Shown here: positions 44,574-53,102 of the stretch, in pieces | Position numbering within the stretch: the stretch's first letter is position 1 | Layout of the letters: the number at the start of each line of letters is the position of its first letter | DNA from: an uncultured Telmatospirillum sp. | GTDB lineage: Bacteria; Pseudomonadota; Alphaproteobacteria; Rhodospirillales; Magnetospirillaceae | Reading direction: 5' to 3' | NCBI GenBank assembly: GCA_903858635.1 | Contig: CAIOJO010000239.1 | Coordinates: 1-54,480, forward strand | Length of the DNA stretch: 54,480 nt | The notes under the pieces: model-generated | Told to the model about the DNA's origin: nothing | The model's database searches: none | What the model saw: the letters and a program-made list of their open reading frames with translations, nothing else | Position numbers and translations under genes: made by a program

Positions 44574-45878
44574 ATGCGTTGGGTTTTCCGCCTGATGGCC
44601 GCGTCGGCCATGGTGATCGCATGCCAGTCTCTGGCCCAGGCCGAAGCCGCCGGGCAGCACGGCAGTCTGGGGGTGATGCTGGCTCCGGTGACGCCGGAAG
44701 AAATGAACAAGGCGGGCCTCGAGCAAGTGCAAGGCGGCATTGCCGCGCAGATCCTGCCCGGGGGCGCCGCCGAGCGCGCCGGTATCCGCGCCGGCGACGT
44801 CATCGTCAGCATCGATGGGCAGGCGGTAAGTTCGCCGCAGGACATCGTACAACGTCTGTCGGCCCATCTACCCGGCAGCCAGGTGGCGGTGACGGTTTTG
44901 CGGCGCAATGGGCAGTCGGTCGACATGCACAATCTGTCGGCGACCTTGGGCATTGCGACCGAAATGGCGCCGCCGCCGGCCAGCCCGGATCGACCGGTGG
45001 CCAAACCGCCGGCCGCGCCATCCATTGCGGCCGGACCGGGAAAGCCACGCAGTTACCTGGGGGTCGAGTTCGCTCCCATCACTCCCGAGGCGAAGGCGCG
45101 GGCGGGGCTGGTCGAGGTCAATGGCGCCATCGCCGCCCAGGTGGCGCCGGGCAGCCCGGCCGAACAGGCGGGGGTGCGCGCCGGCGACTTCATCGTCGGC
45201 ATCGACGACCACGGCGTCGCCTCCATCGAGGACATCCTGCAGCGGGCCTCGAATTACGCCCCCGGCCAGAGCATGACCATCAATCTGCTGCGGCCGAACG
45301 GCCGCTCGGTGGACTTGCAAAAAGTCCCGGTGATTCTGGGCCGGGCGCCGGCAGCGGTCGCCGCGGCGGTCCAACCGGGCCCGCGGCCGGCGGGACCGGG
45401 GGCGGCAGGCCCAACCGGCCGGACCAATTTCGCCGATGAACTGGCCGATTTCGGGGTTGCCCCCAAGCCCAGCCTGGAGTCGAACGTCGGCTCGCCGACC
45501 CCCACCTCCATTCCGGGCGGCCAGGTCATCACCACCGGAGGCCTGTCGGGGGCGCTCAAGCAGGGCATCCCCCTGCTCCTGATCGATGCGTTGAACGATG
45601 GCGGCCGTGGGCATCCGACCTTGCCGAATGCCCGCAAGCTTCCCTTCGCCGGCGAGGCGGGAAGTTTCAACGACCAGACGCAGCAGGCCTTGGCGGCGGT
45701 ACTCGGTCAATTCACCGGCAATCGTCGTGACGTTCCCTTGGTCTTCTTCTGCCTCAGCGCCCAATGCTGGGAGTCCTATAACGCGTCGCTCCGCGCCATC
45801 AACTTGGGCTTCACCAACGTCCTATGGTATCGTGGGGGTCTGATGGCATGGCAGGCGGCAGGCCTTCCGGTGCAATAG
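44574..45878 (+). CDS. Exported PDZ-PDZ-rhodanese protein
   Basis: The 434-residue product has a signal peptide (VFRLMAASAMVIACQSLAQA, residues ~4-23) and two PDZ domains (~32-125 and ~155-260). Each PDZ carries the GSLGV/SYLGV start and a PGGAAERAGIRAGDVI/PGSPAEQAGVRAGDFI core. After a Pro/Gly linker comes a C-terminal rhodanese domain (~330-434) with FFCLSAQCWESYNASLRAINLG, whose Cys-Trp is the active-site loop. It recalls the PQQ-associated CxxCW rhodanese group. No protease domain is present, so the PDZ pair probably recruits protein C-termini to a sulfurtransferase or thiol sensor in the periplasm. A second-frame reading through this gene is not coding. Confidence 0.85.
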   Translation: MRWVFRLMAASAMVIACQSLAQAEAAGQHGSLGVMLAPVTPEEMNKAGLEQVQGGIAAQILPGGAAERAGIRAGDVIVSIDGQAVSSPQDIVQRLSAHLPGSQVAVTVLRRNGQSVDMHNLSATLGIATEMAPPPASPDRPVAKPPAAPSIAAGPGKPRSYLGVEFAPITPEAKARAGLVEVNGAIAAQVAPGSPAEQAGVRAGDFIVGIDDHGVASIEDILQRASNYAPGQSMTINLLRPNGRSVDLQKVPVILGRAPAAVAAAVQPGPRPAGPGAAGPTGRTNFADELADFGVAPKPSLESNVGSPTPTSIPGGQVITTGGLSGALKQGIPLLLIDALNDGGRGHPTLPNARKLPFAGEAGSFNDQTQQALAAVLGQFTGNRRDVPLVFFCLSAQCWESYNASLRAINLGFTNVLWYRGGLMAWQAAGLPVQ

Positions 45879-45928
45879 CGGCGGACGACGTGCGGCTGGC
45901 TCGGCCAGTCTAGCGAAGGATGTTTTCC

Positions 45929-46501
45929 ATGACCGCGACCCCGAATTCATCCGTCCCGACGGTCCTGCCGCGGCGCTTCGGCCCTTGCCGCTGCGCCCTG
46001 ACGGGATTGGCTCTCCTGGCCGCCGGCCTGGCCGCTCCGGCCGGCGCGCAGGCGCCGCCAATGGATATGAGCGGCATGATGGCCAATCAAATGTATCTGC
46101 AGCAGCAGGGCGACATGATGGCCCGGCAGGCGGCGATGGACTACTACAACCGCATCCAGCAATATCGCCAGCAGACCGGCTATACCGGCTATATCCCGCC
46201 GCCTGTTTCGGCGCAGCAACTGCAACAGTCGATCAACGGCGCTAATCAGGCGACGCAGGACTACATCCAGAACAGCGCGCGCAATTCCAACCGCACCAGC
46301 GCGGCCATCGAGACTTACGACCAGCAGGTCATCCGTGGCCAGCAGACGATGGTCAATCCGTATACCGGTCAGGTCCTGAACAACGTTCCGAACACCAATA
46401 ACAACTACTACCAAACCGACAATGGGGCGGTCCACGGCACCGACAGCTATAACCTGCCGCCGGGCGCCACCCAGTTGCAGCCGGTCAAGCCACAGTGGTA
46501 G
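45929..46501 (+). CDS. Secreted Gln/Asn/Tyr-rich protein
   Basis: The 190-residue protein has a signal peptide (CALTGLALLAAGLAAPAGAQA, cleavage near residue 42). Its mature part is rich in Gln, Asn, Tyr and Met: MANQMYLQQQGDMMARQAAMDYY, YRQQTGYTGY, and later NNVPNTNNNYYQ. It has no cysteine in the mature part and no family I recognise. The start at 45929, 8 bases after GAAGGA, is preferred to an ATG three codons earlier. It follows the PDZ-rhodanese gene by 50 bp and may share its transcript. Confidence 0.78.
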   Translation: MTATPNSSVPTVLPRRFGPCRCALTGLALLAAGLAAPAGAQAPPMDMSGMMANQMYLQQQGDMMARQAAMDYYNRIQQYRQQTGYTGYIPPPVSAQQLQQSINGANQATQDYIQNSARNSNRTSAAIETYDQQVIRGQQTMVNPYTGQVLNNVPNTNNNYYQTDNGAVHGTDSYNLPPGATQLQPVKPQW

Positions 46502-46506
46502 GGGCA

Positions 46507-46531
46507 CCAGCGGGGCCGGCGTCCCCGCTGG
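46507..46531. other. Stem-loop after the secreted-protein gene
   Basis: CCAGCGGGG (46507-46515) pairs perfectly with CCCCGCTGG (46523-46531) around a 7-base loop. No T-run follows on either strand, so it may protect or attenuate transcripts rather than terminate them. Confidence 0.5.
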
Positions 46532-46578
46532 CCTGTGCCGCCGAGCGGCGGGAAGGTCGCTTTCCGGCTCCGCCGGAA

Positions 46579-46611
46579 CGCCGGCACGGAGGCCGGCGCC
46601 ACTAATTTTTT
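46579..46611 (+). terminator. Intrinsic terminator between convergent genes
   Basis: CGCCGGC (46579-46585) pairs with GCCGGCG (46592-46598) around a 6-base loop; eight bases later comes a run of six Ts (46606-46611). It should end plus-strand transcripts from the PDZ-rhodanese/secreted-protein genes just before the convergent minus-strand gene. Confidence 0.7.
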
Positions 46612-46615
46612 ATTG

Positions 46616-47074
46616 TCACCGGCGCGGCGGACAGGCCGGATTGCCGCCGGTGATCTTGAGGTCCTCGGCGGCAAAGATCTCGGCCGGTGCCCATAGCACC
46701 GTCACCGTTGCCGTTCCCTGACCGGTTCCCACCATCATCCGCTCGCCCAATAGCGCACCGGCGCTGCTGCGCTGAAAGAACGCCATGGCCATGCTCGGCG
46801 ATACGGTGCAGGTGGCGAGAATGCGGAGCTCGGGATACTGCTCCCGGTACTGGTTCAGGATCGTCTCGAGAATCTTTTCCGGCGCCCCCAAGGAGGCCAT
46901 GCCCGGCGCGGGATTGATGGAAAAACCCTCGTTGCGCCCCGGGGCCCGGAAGATCTGCATGCCATTCTGCTGGTTATGCTGCCAGTCGGGCGGAATGTTG
47001 AAATTGGCCTGCGACCATGCCGTGGAGGGCAGCAACAGGGCAAGCACGGCCAAAGAGCATTTCGCCATCCGCAT
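46616..47074 (-). CDS. Small exported hypothetical protein
   Basis: The 152-residue protein has a signal peptide (CSLAVLALLLPSTAWSQA). The mature domain contains NIPPDWQHNQQNGMQIFRAP, ILETILNQYREQYPELRILATCTVSPSMAMAFFQR and the end GGNPACPPRR, with two cysteines that could form a disulfide. I recognise no family; the pattern resembles small periplasmic proteins that bind or coat. The ATG at 47074 has GGAG seven bases upstream. It follows the kinase gene by 32 bp on the same strand and is probably in its transcript. Confidence 0.75.
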   Translation of the reverse strand: MRMAKCSLAVLALLLPSTAWSQANFNIPPDWQHNQQNGMQIFRAPGRNEGFSINPAPGMASLGAPEKILETILNQYREQYPELRILATCTVSPSMAMAFFQRSSAGALLGERMMVGTGQGTATVTVLWAPAEIFAAEDLKITGGNPACPPRR

Positions 47075-47106
47075 GCGGTGTCTCCGGTCAGGCGGTTCGA
47101 GCTAGG

Positions 47107-49032
47107 TCAATTCTTGAGAGGGGCGTTCTGCACCTGGACGCGCGGCTGAGCCGTGGCCGGCGGCGGCTCGGAACCGCGTTCCGCCGCTTTCGGGCCGTCG
47201 GAACGGCTCGACAATTGGGTCAGTAGCTTCTTCGCCTTCAGCGAATTCGGTCCATGCGGGAAGCTCTTCAAGAAGCCTTGGATATCGCTGGGCAGGGTTG
47301 AATCCTTCACCTTGTCCCAGGCTTCCGCCTCGGCCTGGATTTCCGCCCGGATCCCGGCCAGCCGCTTGGCATCGGCCAAACGCGCCGTGGCTTGGGCGAG
47401 CACCGGGCTGTCCGGATATTTCTCCAGATAGGCGGCAATGACGTCCGGCTGATCCGAGGTCTTGATCTGTTCCCAGGCGGTGGTGGCGTCCGGCTCGCGG
47501 TTGGCGGGTCCGCTGTCTGTCGCCGCGGCCGGAGTATTGGTGCCGGCGGCCACCGGGGCGTTGCCTTCGGCGTCCGGCGGTCCGCTGTGCAGTTTGACGG
47601 CGTTGGCCAGCGCCTCGTCATGATGCGGCCCATTGGGGAAGCGGTCGGCGAAGTCCCGGTAGGCCGCCTCGCTGGGGCTCGCGACAACCGTCGTCCAGGC
47701 CTGTGTCTCGCCACCATCGGAATGACCGGTGTGGAGGAACAGAGCCCCGGCTCCGCCGGCGGCCGCGCCGATCAGCAATCCGATGGCGATCGCCGCTGCC
47801 CTTGGTCGGCGCGCCAATGCCTTGGTCCGTTCGGACAGGCGCCGCAACACTGGGCGAATCTTGCCCAGATCGACATGGCCCCGGCAGGCTTGCCAAGTCT
47901 TGGTCGCCCTGTCGGCGACGACGGTGGCAGCCCCGGACCACAGCAATCGCCAGTCGGGCATCCGTTTGGTTGTCGCCGCAGCCGTCGTCTGAGCGGCCGG
48001 CAGGGGCGCCAGTTCGTAAGGATCGGCGTCGGTCGGCGCCGGCCCCGCTGGCACAACCGGCGCTGGCGGCGGCGTCTCGCGGAATTCCGTTCCGACCATG
48101 ACCACGGTTTCACCCGCGGTGCCGGGCGTGTCGTCCAGGATGGCGAGCAGATCCTTGGCCGATTGCGGACGCTGATCGGCATCGATGATCAAAGCCAGAT
48201 CGATCATTCGCAACAGGCTGACCGGATAACGGCCGGCACCGAACTGCTCGGCCGGGACCAGGGGATCGGTCTGTCGGCGCAACGAGGCCTGATGGCGCAG
48301 CAGGGAATCGACGATCTTTCCGCCAATCGCCCGGTAGCATACGGCGCCGATCGCATAGATGTCGGAAAACGGTCCCTGCTGGGTTCCGGCGAATTGTTCA
48401 AGGGGGGCGTATCCCCCGGAAAAGACCTGTGTGTAGGTGGTGTTCTGGTTGCTGCTGGCTTCGCGGGCCGAACCGAAGTCGATCAGGACCGGGCGGCCAT
48501 CTTGCTGGATGAAGATGTTGCCTGGCTTGATGTCGCGATGCACCAGGCCGCCGCTGTGCACATGATCGAGCGCCATCAGGATGCGGCGCAGCATTGCGTC
48601 GAGCCGGTCGGCCGGAAGGCCTTCGGGGGTCCGCCGCAGCACATCCTCGAGGGTCTCGCCGGAAAGATACTCCATGACGATATAGGCGGTGCCGTTTGCC
48701 TCGAAAAAGGTGACCACCTTGACGATACTGGCATCGGCCACGCTGCGCCCCAATTGGCACAGGCGTTTGGCTTCTTGCAGGAATCGGCTGCGGCAGTCGT
48801 CGAAGCTGCCCTGTTCGCGCACCGAACTGGCGACCACCTGAAGGTCCTGGCGGATGGCGAACTGTTTCGGGAAATACTCTTTGATGGCAAAGGATTGGTC
48901 GAGCTGGTCGGTGGCATAATAGGTCGTGCCGAACCCGCCGCGCCCCAGAACCCCACGAATCGTATAACCGTTGAGCACGGTGCCGGTCGGCAGTGCGTCG
49001 CGATACTGCGCCTTCGATCCAATTTCCAGCAT
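47107..49032 (-). CDS. Transmembrane Ser/Thr protein kinase with extracytoplasmic repeats
   Basis: The 641-residue product has an N-terminal Hanks-type kinase domain (about 22-290). It shows GRGGFGTTYYAT, AIKEYFP with the catalytic Lys51, VHRDIKPGNIFI, LIDFGSAREA and SDIYAIGAVCYRAI. A Pro-rich linker leads to one membrane helix (AAAIAIGLLIGAAAGGAGALFL, ~425-447). The periplasmic part has three related repeats of the type AWxxV...Y..FP.GP....A. The start at 49032 (MLEIGSK) has an AGGGA site; an upstream ATG at 49101 is less likely. Such kinases regulate type VI secretion in other bacteria, and T6SS genes lie upstream here. Confidence 0.9.
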   Translation of the reverse strand: MLEIGSKAQYRDALPTGTVLNGYTIRGVLGRGGFGTTYYATDQLDQSFAIKEYFPKQFAIRQDLQVVASSVREQGSFDDCRSRFLQEAKRLCQLGRSVADASIVKVVTFFEANGTAYIVMEYLSGETLEDVLRRTPEGLPADRLDAMLRRILMALDHVHSGGLVHRDIKPGNIFIQQDGRPVLIDFGSAREASSNQNTTYTQVFSGGYAPLEQFAGTQQGPFSDIYAIGAVCYRAIGGKIVDSLLRHQASLRRQTDPLVPAEQFGAGRYPVSLLRMIDLALIIDADQRPQSAKDLLAILDDTPGTAGETVVMVGTEFRETPPPAPVVPAGPAPTDADPYELAPLPAAQTTAAATTKRMPDWRLLWSGAATVVADRATKTWQACRGHVDLGKIRPVLRRLSERTKALARRPRAAAIAIGLLIGAAAGGAGALFLHTGHSDGGETQAWTTVVASPSEAAYRDFADRFPNGPHHDEALANAVKLHSGPPDAEGNAPVAAGTNTPAAATDSGPANREPDATTAWEQIKTSDQPDVIAAYLEKYPDSPVLAQATARLADAKRLAGIRAEIQAEAEAWDKVKDSTLPSDIQGFLKSFPHGPNSLKAKKLLTQLSSRSDGPKAAERGSEPPPATAQPRVQVQNAPLKN

Positions 49033-49197
49033 GGAAGTCCCTGACAATCCGCCCCCAGATGATGTCGCCGACAATCGGGCGACGCCCCGCCCATCCCTCA
49101 TGCCTTGGCCATGGCCGAATATGACTTGAGACTAACAGAAATCGCTAGGGATTGCCTCACCCTTGGCGGATCTCGCCGAAATGCGGCTCGGTGCCCC

Positions 49198-49222
49198 GTG
49201 GCCGAGCCCAGGGCCCGGCCAC
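49198..49222. other. Hairpin in the gap between lipoprotein and kinase genes
   Basis: GTGGCCG and CGGCCAC form a perfect 7-bp stem around an 11-base GC-rich interior. It lies downstream of the lipoprotein gene on the minus strand and lacks a T-run, so termination is uncertain. The remaining ~190 bp of the gap show no gene; the kinase promoter is presumably there. Confidence 0.45.
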
Positions 49223-49248
49223 GCCCGGCAAATGCCTGCCGCCGCGGT

Positions 49249-50055
49249 CTAATTCGACTTCAGACTGTCGAGCAGGCTCTGGCTCGCCTTTCCGGTGGGC
49301 TTCATGTTCTTGCTTTTCTGATAGTCCTCGATTGCCGCCTTGGTCTTGCCGCCCATCTGACCATCGGGGGCGCCGCTATAAAAGCCGAGCCGGGTCAATT
49401 CGCTTTGGATATTGGCGATCAGTTCCTTGGCGGGGCCATGCGCCGCCGGATGGGCCTGCGGCGGCAAGGCCTGCATCTGGGCGGCCAGCTTGCTGTAGGC
49501 ATTGAGCAGGGCCGCCGCCACCAGCCGTCCTTCCGGGGAGTTGCTGTAAGCGCCGGTGCTGCTGAGATTGCTGACATCGGCGCCAATGGCGGTGAGACCG
49601 GCGCCACCGGCGAAATCGCTGGCGCGAACCATCCCCTCGGCCGCCGTCACCGGCGCGCCGGTCCGCGCGTTGACCAGCAACAGGGTCGCCCGCGCGTCCG
49701 AGATCTTCGGGCTCGCGCCGGCGCCGGCCGGCGACACGGCGACATTGGTCTTCAGCAGATAATCTCCGGCTTCCCCCTTGCCCGTGTGCAGGCAGTTCGA
49801 TTGCCCCGTCACCAGCCGCAGGAAGGTGGTCGGCGAGGGCAAGCCGATGCCGTTGAGGAGGGCTCTCGCCTTGTCATCGGGCTCGACCAGAGCCGCCTTG
49901 CCGAGCGGGTGGGCGCAATGCGCCAAGGCGATGACCGGCGGCGGTGGCGGTGGCGGGGGCGGTGCGACGGCGGTTCTTGGCCCCCCGGACGGCGTTTCGG
50001 CGCAGCCGCAAACGATCAGACTGACTGCACATAAGGCAAGCGCCCTGAAACGCAT
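49249..50055 (-). CDS. Lipoprotein with CsgG-like and peptidoglycan-binding domains
   Basis: The 268-residue product has a lipoprotein signal (LALCAVSLIVCGC) with the lipobox Cys near residue 18, then a run of nine prolines. The middle part resembles CsgG/HfaB-type secretion lipoproteins: ARATLLLVNARTGAPVTAAEG, and YSNSPEGRLVAAALLNAYSKLA. The C-terminus is a PG_binding_1-like domain (IQSELTRLGFYSGAPDGQMGGKTKAAIEDYQ). It probably sits in the outer membrane and grips peptidoglycan. The ATG at 50055 has a GAGGAGGGGG ribosome site. It is 195 bp downstream of tssG, so a role as a T6SS anchor is possible. Confidence 0.82.
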   Translation of the reverse strand: MRFRALALCAVSLIVCGCAETPSGGPRTAVAPPPPPPPPPVIALAHCAHPLGKAALVEPDDKARALLNGIGLPSPTTFLRLVTGQSNCLHTGKGEAGDYLLKTNVAVSPAGAGASPKISDARATLLLVNARTGAPVTAAEGMVRASDFAGGAGLTAIGADVSNLSSTGAYSNSPEGRLVAAALLNAYSKLAAQMQALPPQAHPAAHGPAKELIANIQSELTRLGFYSGAPDGQMGGKTKAAIEDYQKSKNMKPTGKASQSLLDSLKSN

Positions 50056-50250
50056 AATCCCCCTCCTCGAGACCTGATGGACCAAAAAGCGTAATTGCTG
50101 CCAAACAAACCATAGCAAAAACCGTCCTTACCTTGGGAAACCACCCGAGGACTTGCCACGCTCAGTCATATCACGCTGTCGCTGACCCCGGCAGACAGTA
50201 TTCGGCCTGGCGCTGGTTTTCAAGGGCTGGCCGCCAAGCCGTTCCGCTCC

Positions 50251-51324
50251 TCAGCTTCCCCTGAAAATCGGGTCCGAACGGTCGGCCGGCTCGACGTCGC
50301 GGCGCAGCCAGGTGTTCCATCCGAGCCGGGGGCCGCCCTCCGGCGGCTGTTCACCACCAAGGCGGAGCCGCGGGATATCGGCCCGGTCAAGGGTGAGCTG
50401 GACGTCGAAATCGAACCCCGGTCCGACGAAGGCCCGGGTCAGGCCGAGCAAGCGCCCGAAGTCGTCGCCGCCGGGCATGAAACGGTGGAAGCCGGCGTAG
50501 CGGAGCGGCCCGACTTCGATCCGGAATCCGCCCTGCATCTCCCAGGTCCGTTCGCCCACCACGGCATTCATGCCGAGGACGCAGAACTGCCCATCCGGCA
50601 CCGCCGCACCCGGCAGCCGGGTCTGTTCGCCGGCGGCGATCTTCAACCACTGGCCGCGGAACTGACGGACCCCGACGGTCTGGCCGAACATGTGGCTCAA
50701 CATTTGCCCCAGCGCCACCGCCGAGCGCGGCCAGCGGGCAAAGTGGCCGGCATAGTACAGCAAGGCGCCGTCAGCGACCGGCAGCCGTCGCCGCAGATGC
50801 GGCGTGGCCATTCCCACCAGGGCTCGCAGCACGGTGGAGAAGGAGTCCTCCGGTCCACCGGCCCGCTCGAAAGCCAAGGGCAACCGGTATTTGGTCGCTG
50901 CGCGGTAGAACAGGGCGATCAGTCGATGGTGGATGACGTCGAGGAAGTCGCGCAAGGCGAAGTGGCGACGGTGCAGGTTGCGCACCATGAATTCGGTATA
51001 GAAGCGCGGCAAGACGCCCAGCGGGCCGGTCAAACCCATGAACGAGACGGTGAGCCTGGTCGGCGCCTTGCCGCCGTCCGGCCGCTCGGCCTTGAGGATC
51101 TCGGCCGCCGGAAAACGCAGATCGGGCGCGGCGACGAATCGCACCGCCTCGTCGGCCGGCAAGGCATCTTCGCCGGTGCGCCGGCGTGCCTCGCCGTCGG
51201 GGCCGGTCCCCTGACAGTCGGCCAGTTCGATCAGGCGCACGGCCTGGACGAAATCGAACGCAGCGGCATCGTCGCCGATGCGCTGGATCAGAGAAGTCGG
51301 CGGATCCCGGCGCGCGGCGGCCAT
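50251..51324 (-). CDS. tssG: Type VI secretion baseplate protein TssG
   Basis: TssG (ImpH/VasB) forms the baseplate wedge with TssF, TssE and TssK at the inner membrane. The 357-residue product has DDAAAFDFVQAVRLIEL at the start, VRFVAAPDLRFPAAEI, VSFMGLTGPLGVLPRFYTEFM, ALRDFLDVIHHRLIALFYRA and the late IEVGPLRYAGFHRFMPGG, all typical. The start at 51324 overlaps the tssF end by 37 bp; a reading frame extending further up is tssF in another frame. It is the last gene of the visible T6SS operon. Confidence 0.95.
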   Translation of the reverse strand: MAAARRDPPTSLIQRIGDDAAAFDFVQAVRLIELADCQGTGPDGEARRRTGEDALPADEAVRFVAAPDLRFPAAEILKAERPDGGKAPTRLTVSFMGLTGPLGVLPRFYTEFMVRNLHRRHFALRDFLDVIHHRLIALFYRAATKYRLPLAFERAGGPEDSFSTVLRALVGMATPHLRRRLPVADGALLYYAGHFARWPRSAVALGQMLSHMFGQTVGVRQFRGQWLKIAAGEQTRLPGAAVPDGQFCVLGMNAVVGERTWEMQGGFRIEVGPLRYAGFHRFMPGGDDFGRLLGLTRAFVGPGFDFDVQLTLDRADIPRLRLGGEQPPEGGPRLGWNTWLRRDVEPADRSDPIFRGS

Positions 51325-53102
51325 GTCTTGACGACTCCCGAACGGCCTCGGACCTTGATGGCGAGGCGGGTGAAGGTGTTGAGGGCGCAGTACAACCCGA
51401 GGAAGCGCTCCAGCACGCTGGCCAGCAGATAGAGCCCGGAGCTCGCCCAACGCTGGTCGTCGAACTCGACGGTGATGTCGACGCCGCGACAGAACTGGCT
51501 GCGCAGTCCCTCCGACAGGCGTGCCGAGCCCGGGGCCATGTCGACCGCCAGGATGCTGTCGATCACCGCCCGGGTGTCGGCCGAGTCGCGGAAATCGTAA
51601 AGACGCAGGATCTCCCGCAGGGCGTCGGTGGCCTGCGGTCCGCCGGACAGGGACAGATGGTTGAGCGACAAATGCGAGATCAGCCGCCACAGGTGGTCGT
51701 GGCCGAGCGGCAGCCGCAGGGTCGGCGTCGGCGGCGTCAGGCAGGCCATCCCGGCCACCGCCGCCAGCGGCTCGACCGAGGAAAGGGATGGCCGACCACC
51801 GCCGAACGGGATCGAGGTGGGGATGTCGCGATTCAGGCAGACGGTATCCACCGACAGCACGGCATTGTCCACCTCACGCGGCCGCAAGCCGAGATCGACC
51901 AGGGTCAGGAACAGCTCGGTGCCGCGGCTGCGCTGTCCGGCCTGCCGGCGTGTGGCATGCCAGAAGGTCGCCCCACCATCCTCGCCGCTGCCATGCGTCA
52001 GCCCATAAAAGGGCAGGAATTCCGTTTCGCGGCCGTCGAGGAAGGAAGCTGCCACCCGTTCGACCGAATGAACCTCGAAACCGGCGACCCGGCGGGCATC
52101 GGGGACCACCCGGTATTCCAGCTTCTCATGGGTCAGACGGATCGGTTCGGCGCGCTGTCGGAACAGATTCACCATCGGCGTGCAGCCGAGGGCGAAATTG
52201 TCCTGGGTCACGCTGCGTTCCAGTTCGCGCGAGGTGGTGCCCAGATAGATGAAGACGTCGAAGCTGTTGCCCAACGCCTTTTGCGCCAAGGCCGGCGCCA
52301 GCTGGACGTCAAAGAACAGGAACTTCTCGGGAAAGCAGAAATATTCGGTGAGCAGCCGATAGCCGGGAAAGGACCGGCCGTCGGTCGGCAGCACCGCCTC
52401 GTCCTCGAAGAAGCCCACCGGAGAGATGGCCGCCGCACCCATGATGGCCGGCGACGAATCGGCCGGGCCATCGGCGATCGCCACCGAGAGCGCGTTGTTG
52501 CAGATCAGCTCATAGAGCGGAAAGACTTCGTGATATTGCCCCTTGAGGAAGAAGCGCAGGCGGTCGCTGCCCAGCCGTGCGAAGGTCGTGTCGCCGGCGC
52601 AGCGCAAGGTCAGCCGGAGCACACTGGCGGCGGCTGCGGCCTGCGGATTGGCCGGCGCGACGATCGGCCGGCCGCCCAGTTTGGCCGTGGCCACCGTGAC
52701 CGGCAGCAGCTGGACCGGATAGCAGCTACGGTAGCGGCAGGTCTCGTCGCCGGTCGCCTCGATGTCGATTTCGGTGCCGCGGGGAATGGTCGAGGTGGTC
52801 GTCGCCGTCGGATTGGCGGCGAATTGCACTACGGTCATCGATGGGATCGGTGCCAGGTAGTTGGGATACAGCACCGACAGCAGGGCTTGGCTGAGCTCGG
52901 GGAATTCGTCGTCGACCTTGACCCGGATGCGGGCCGACAGATAGGCGACCGCTTCGATCAGGCGGGCGACATGGGGGTCGTCGACGGCATCGGCGGTGAG
53001 CTTCAGGCGGCCGGCGATCTTCGGATGCGCCTCGGCGAACTCGCCGGCCAGGCGGCGAATGTAGGTGAGCTCACGATTATAATAGGTCAGCAGATCATCC
53101 AT
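51288..53102 (-). CDS. tssF: Type VI secretion baseplate protein TssF
   Basis: TssF (ImpG/VasA) is the large baseplate subunit. The 604-residue product begins LLTYYNRELTYIRRLAGEFAEAHPKIAGRL, the family hallmark. It continues with ARLIEAVAYLSARIRVKVDDEFPELSQALL, ILYPNYL-like SVLYPNYLAPIPSM, RGTEIDIEATGDETCRYRSCYPV and FPLYELICNNAL. The end includes EFDDQRWASSGLYLLASVLERFLGLY. Length is normal. It starts 8 bp before the tssE stop and overlaps tssG, as usual in this operon. Confidence 0.97.
   Translation of the reverse strand: MDDLLTYYNRELTYIRRLAGEFAEAHPKIAGRLKLTADAVDDPHVARLIEAVAYLSARIRVKVDDEFPELSQALLSVLYPNYLAPIPSMTVVQFAANPTATTTSTIPRGTEIDIEATGDETCRYRSCYPVQLLPVTVATAKLGGRPIVAPANPQAAAAASVLRLTLRCAGDTTFARLGSDRLRFFLKGQYHEVFPLYELICNNALSVAIADGPADSSPAIMGAAAISPVGFFEDEAVLPTDGRSFPGYRLLTEYFCFPEKFLFFDVQLAPALAQKALGNSFDVFIYLGTTSRELERSVTQDNFALGCTPMVNLFRQRAEPIRLTHEKLEYRVVPDARRVAGFEVHSVERVAASFLDGRETEFLPFYGLTHGSGEDGGATFWHATRRQAGQRSRGTELFLTLVDLGLRPREVDNAVLSVDTVCLNRDIPTSIPFGGGRPSLSSVEPLAAVAGMACLTPPTPTLRLPLGHDHLWRLISHLSLNHLSLSGGPQATDALREILRLYDFRDSADTRAVIDSILAVDMAPGSARLSEGLRSQFCRGVDITVEFDDQRWASSGLYLLASVLERFLGLYCALNTFTRLAIKVRGRSGVVKTWPPRAGIRRLL

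Noticed and set aside
44441-45439. 332-codon plus-strand frame overlapping the PDZ-rhodanese gene
   Set aside because: Low-complexity Gly/Arg translation; the other frame has a signal peptide, two PDZ domains and a rhodanese domain.
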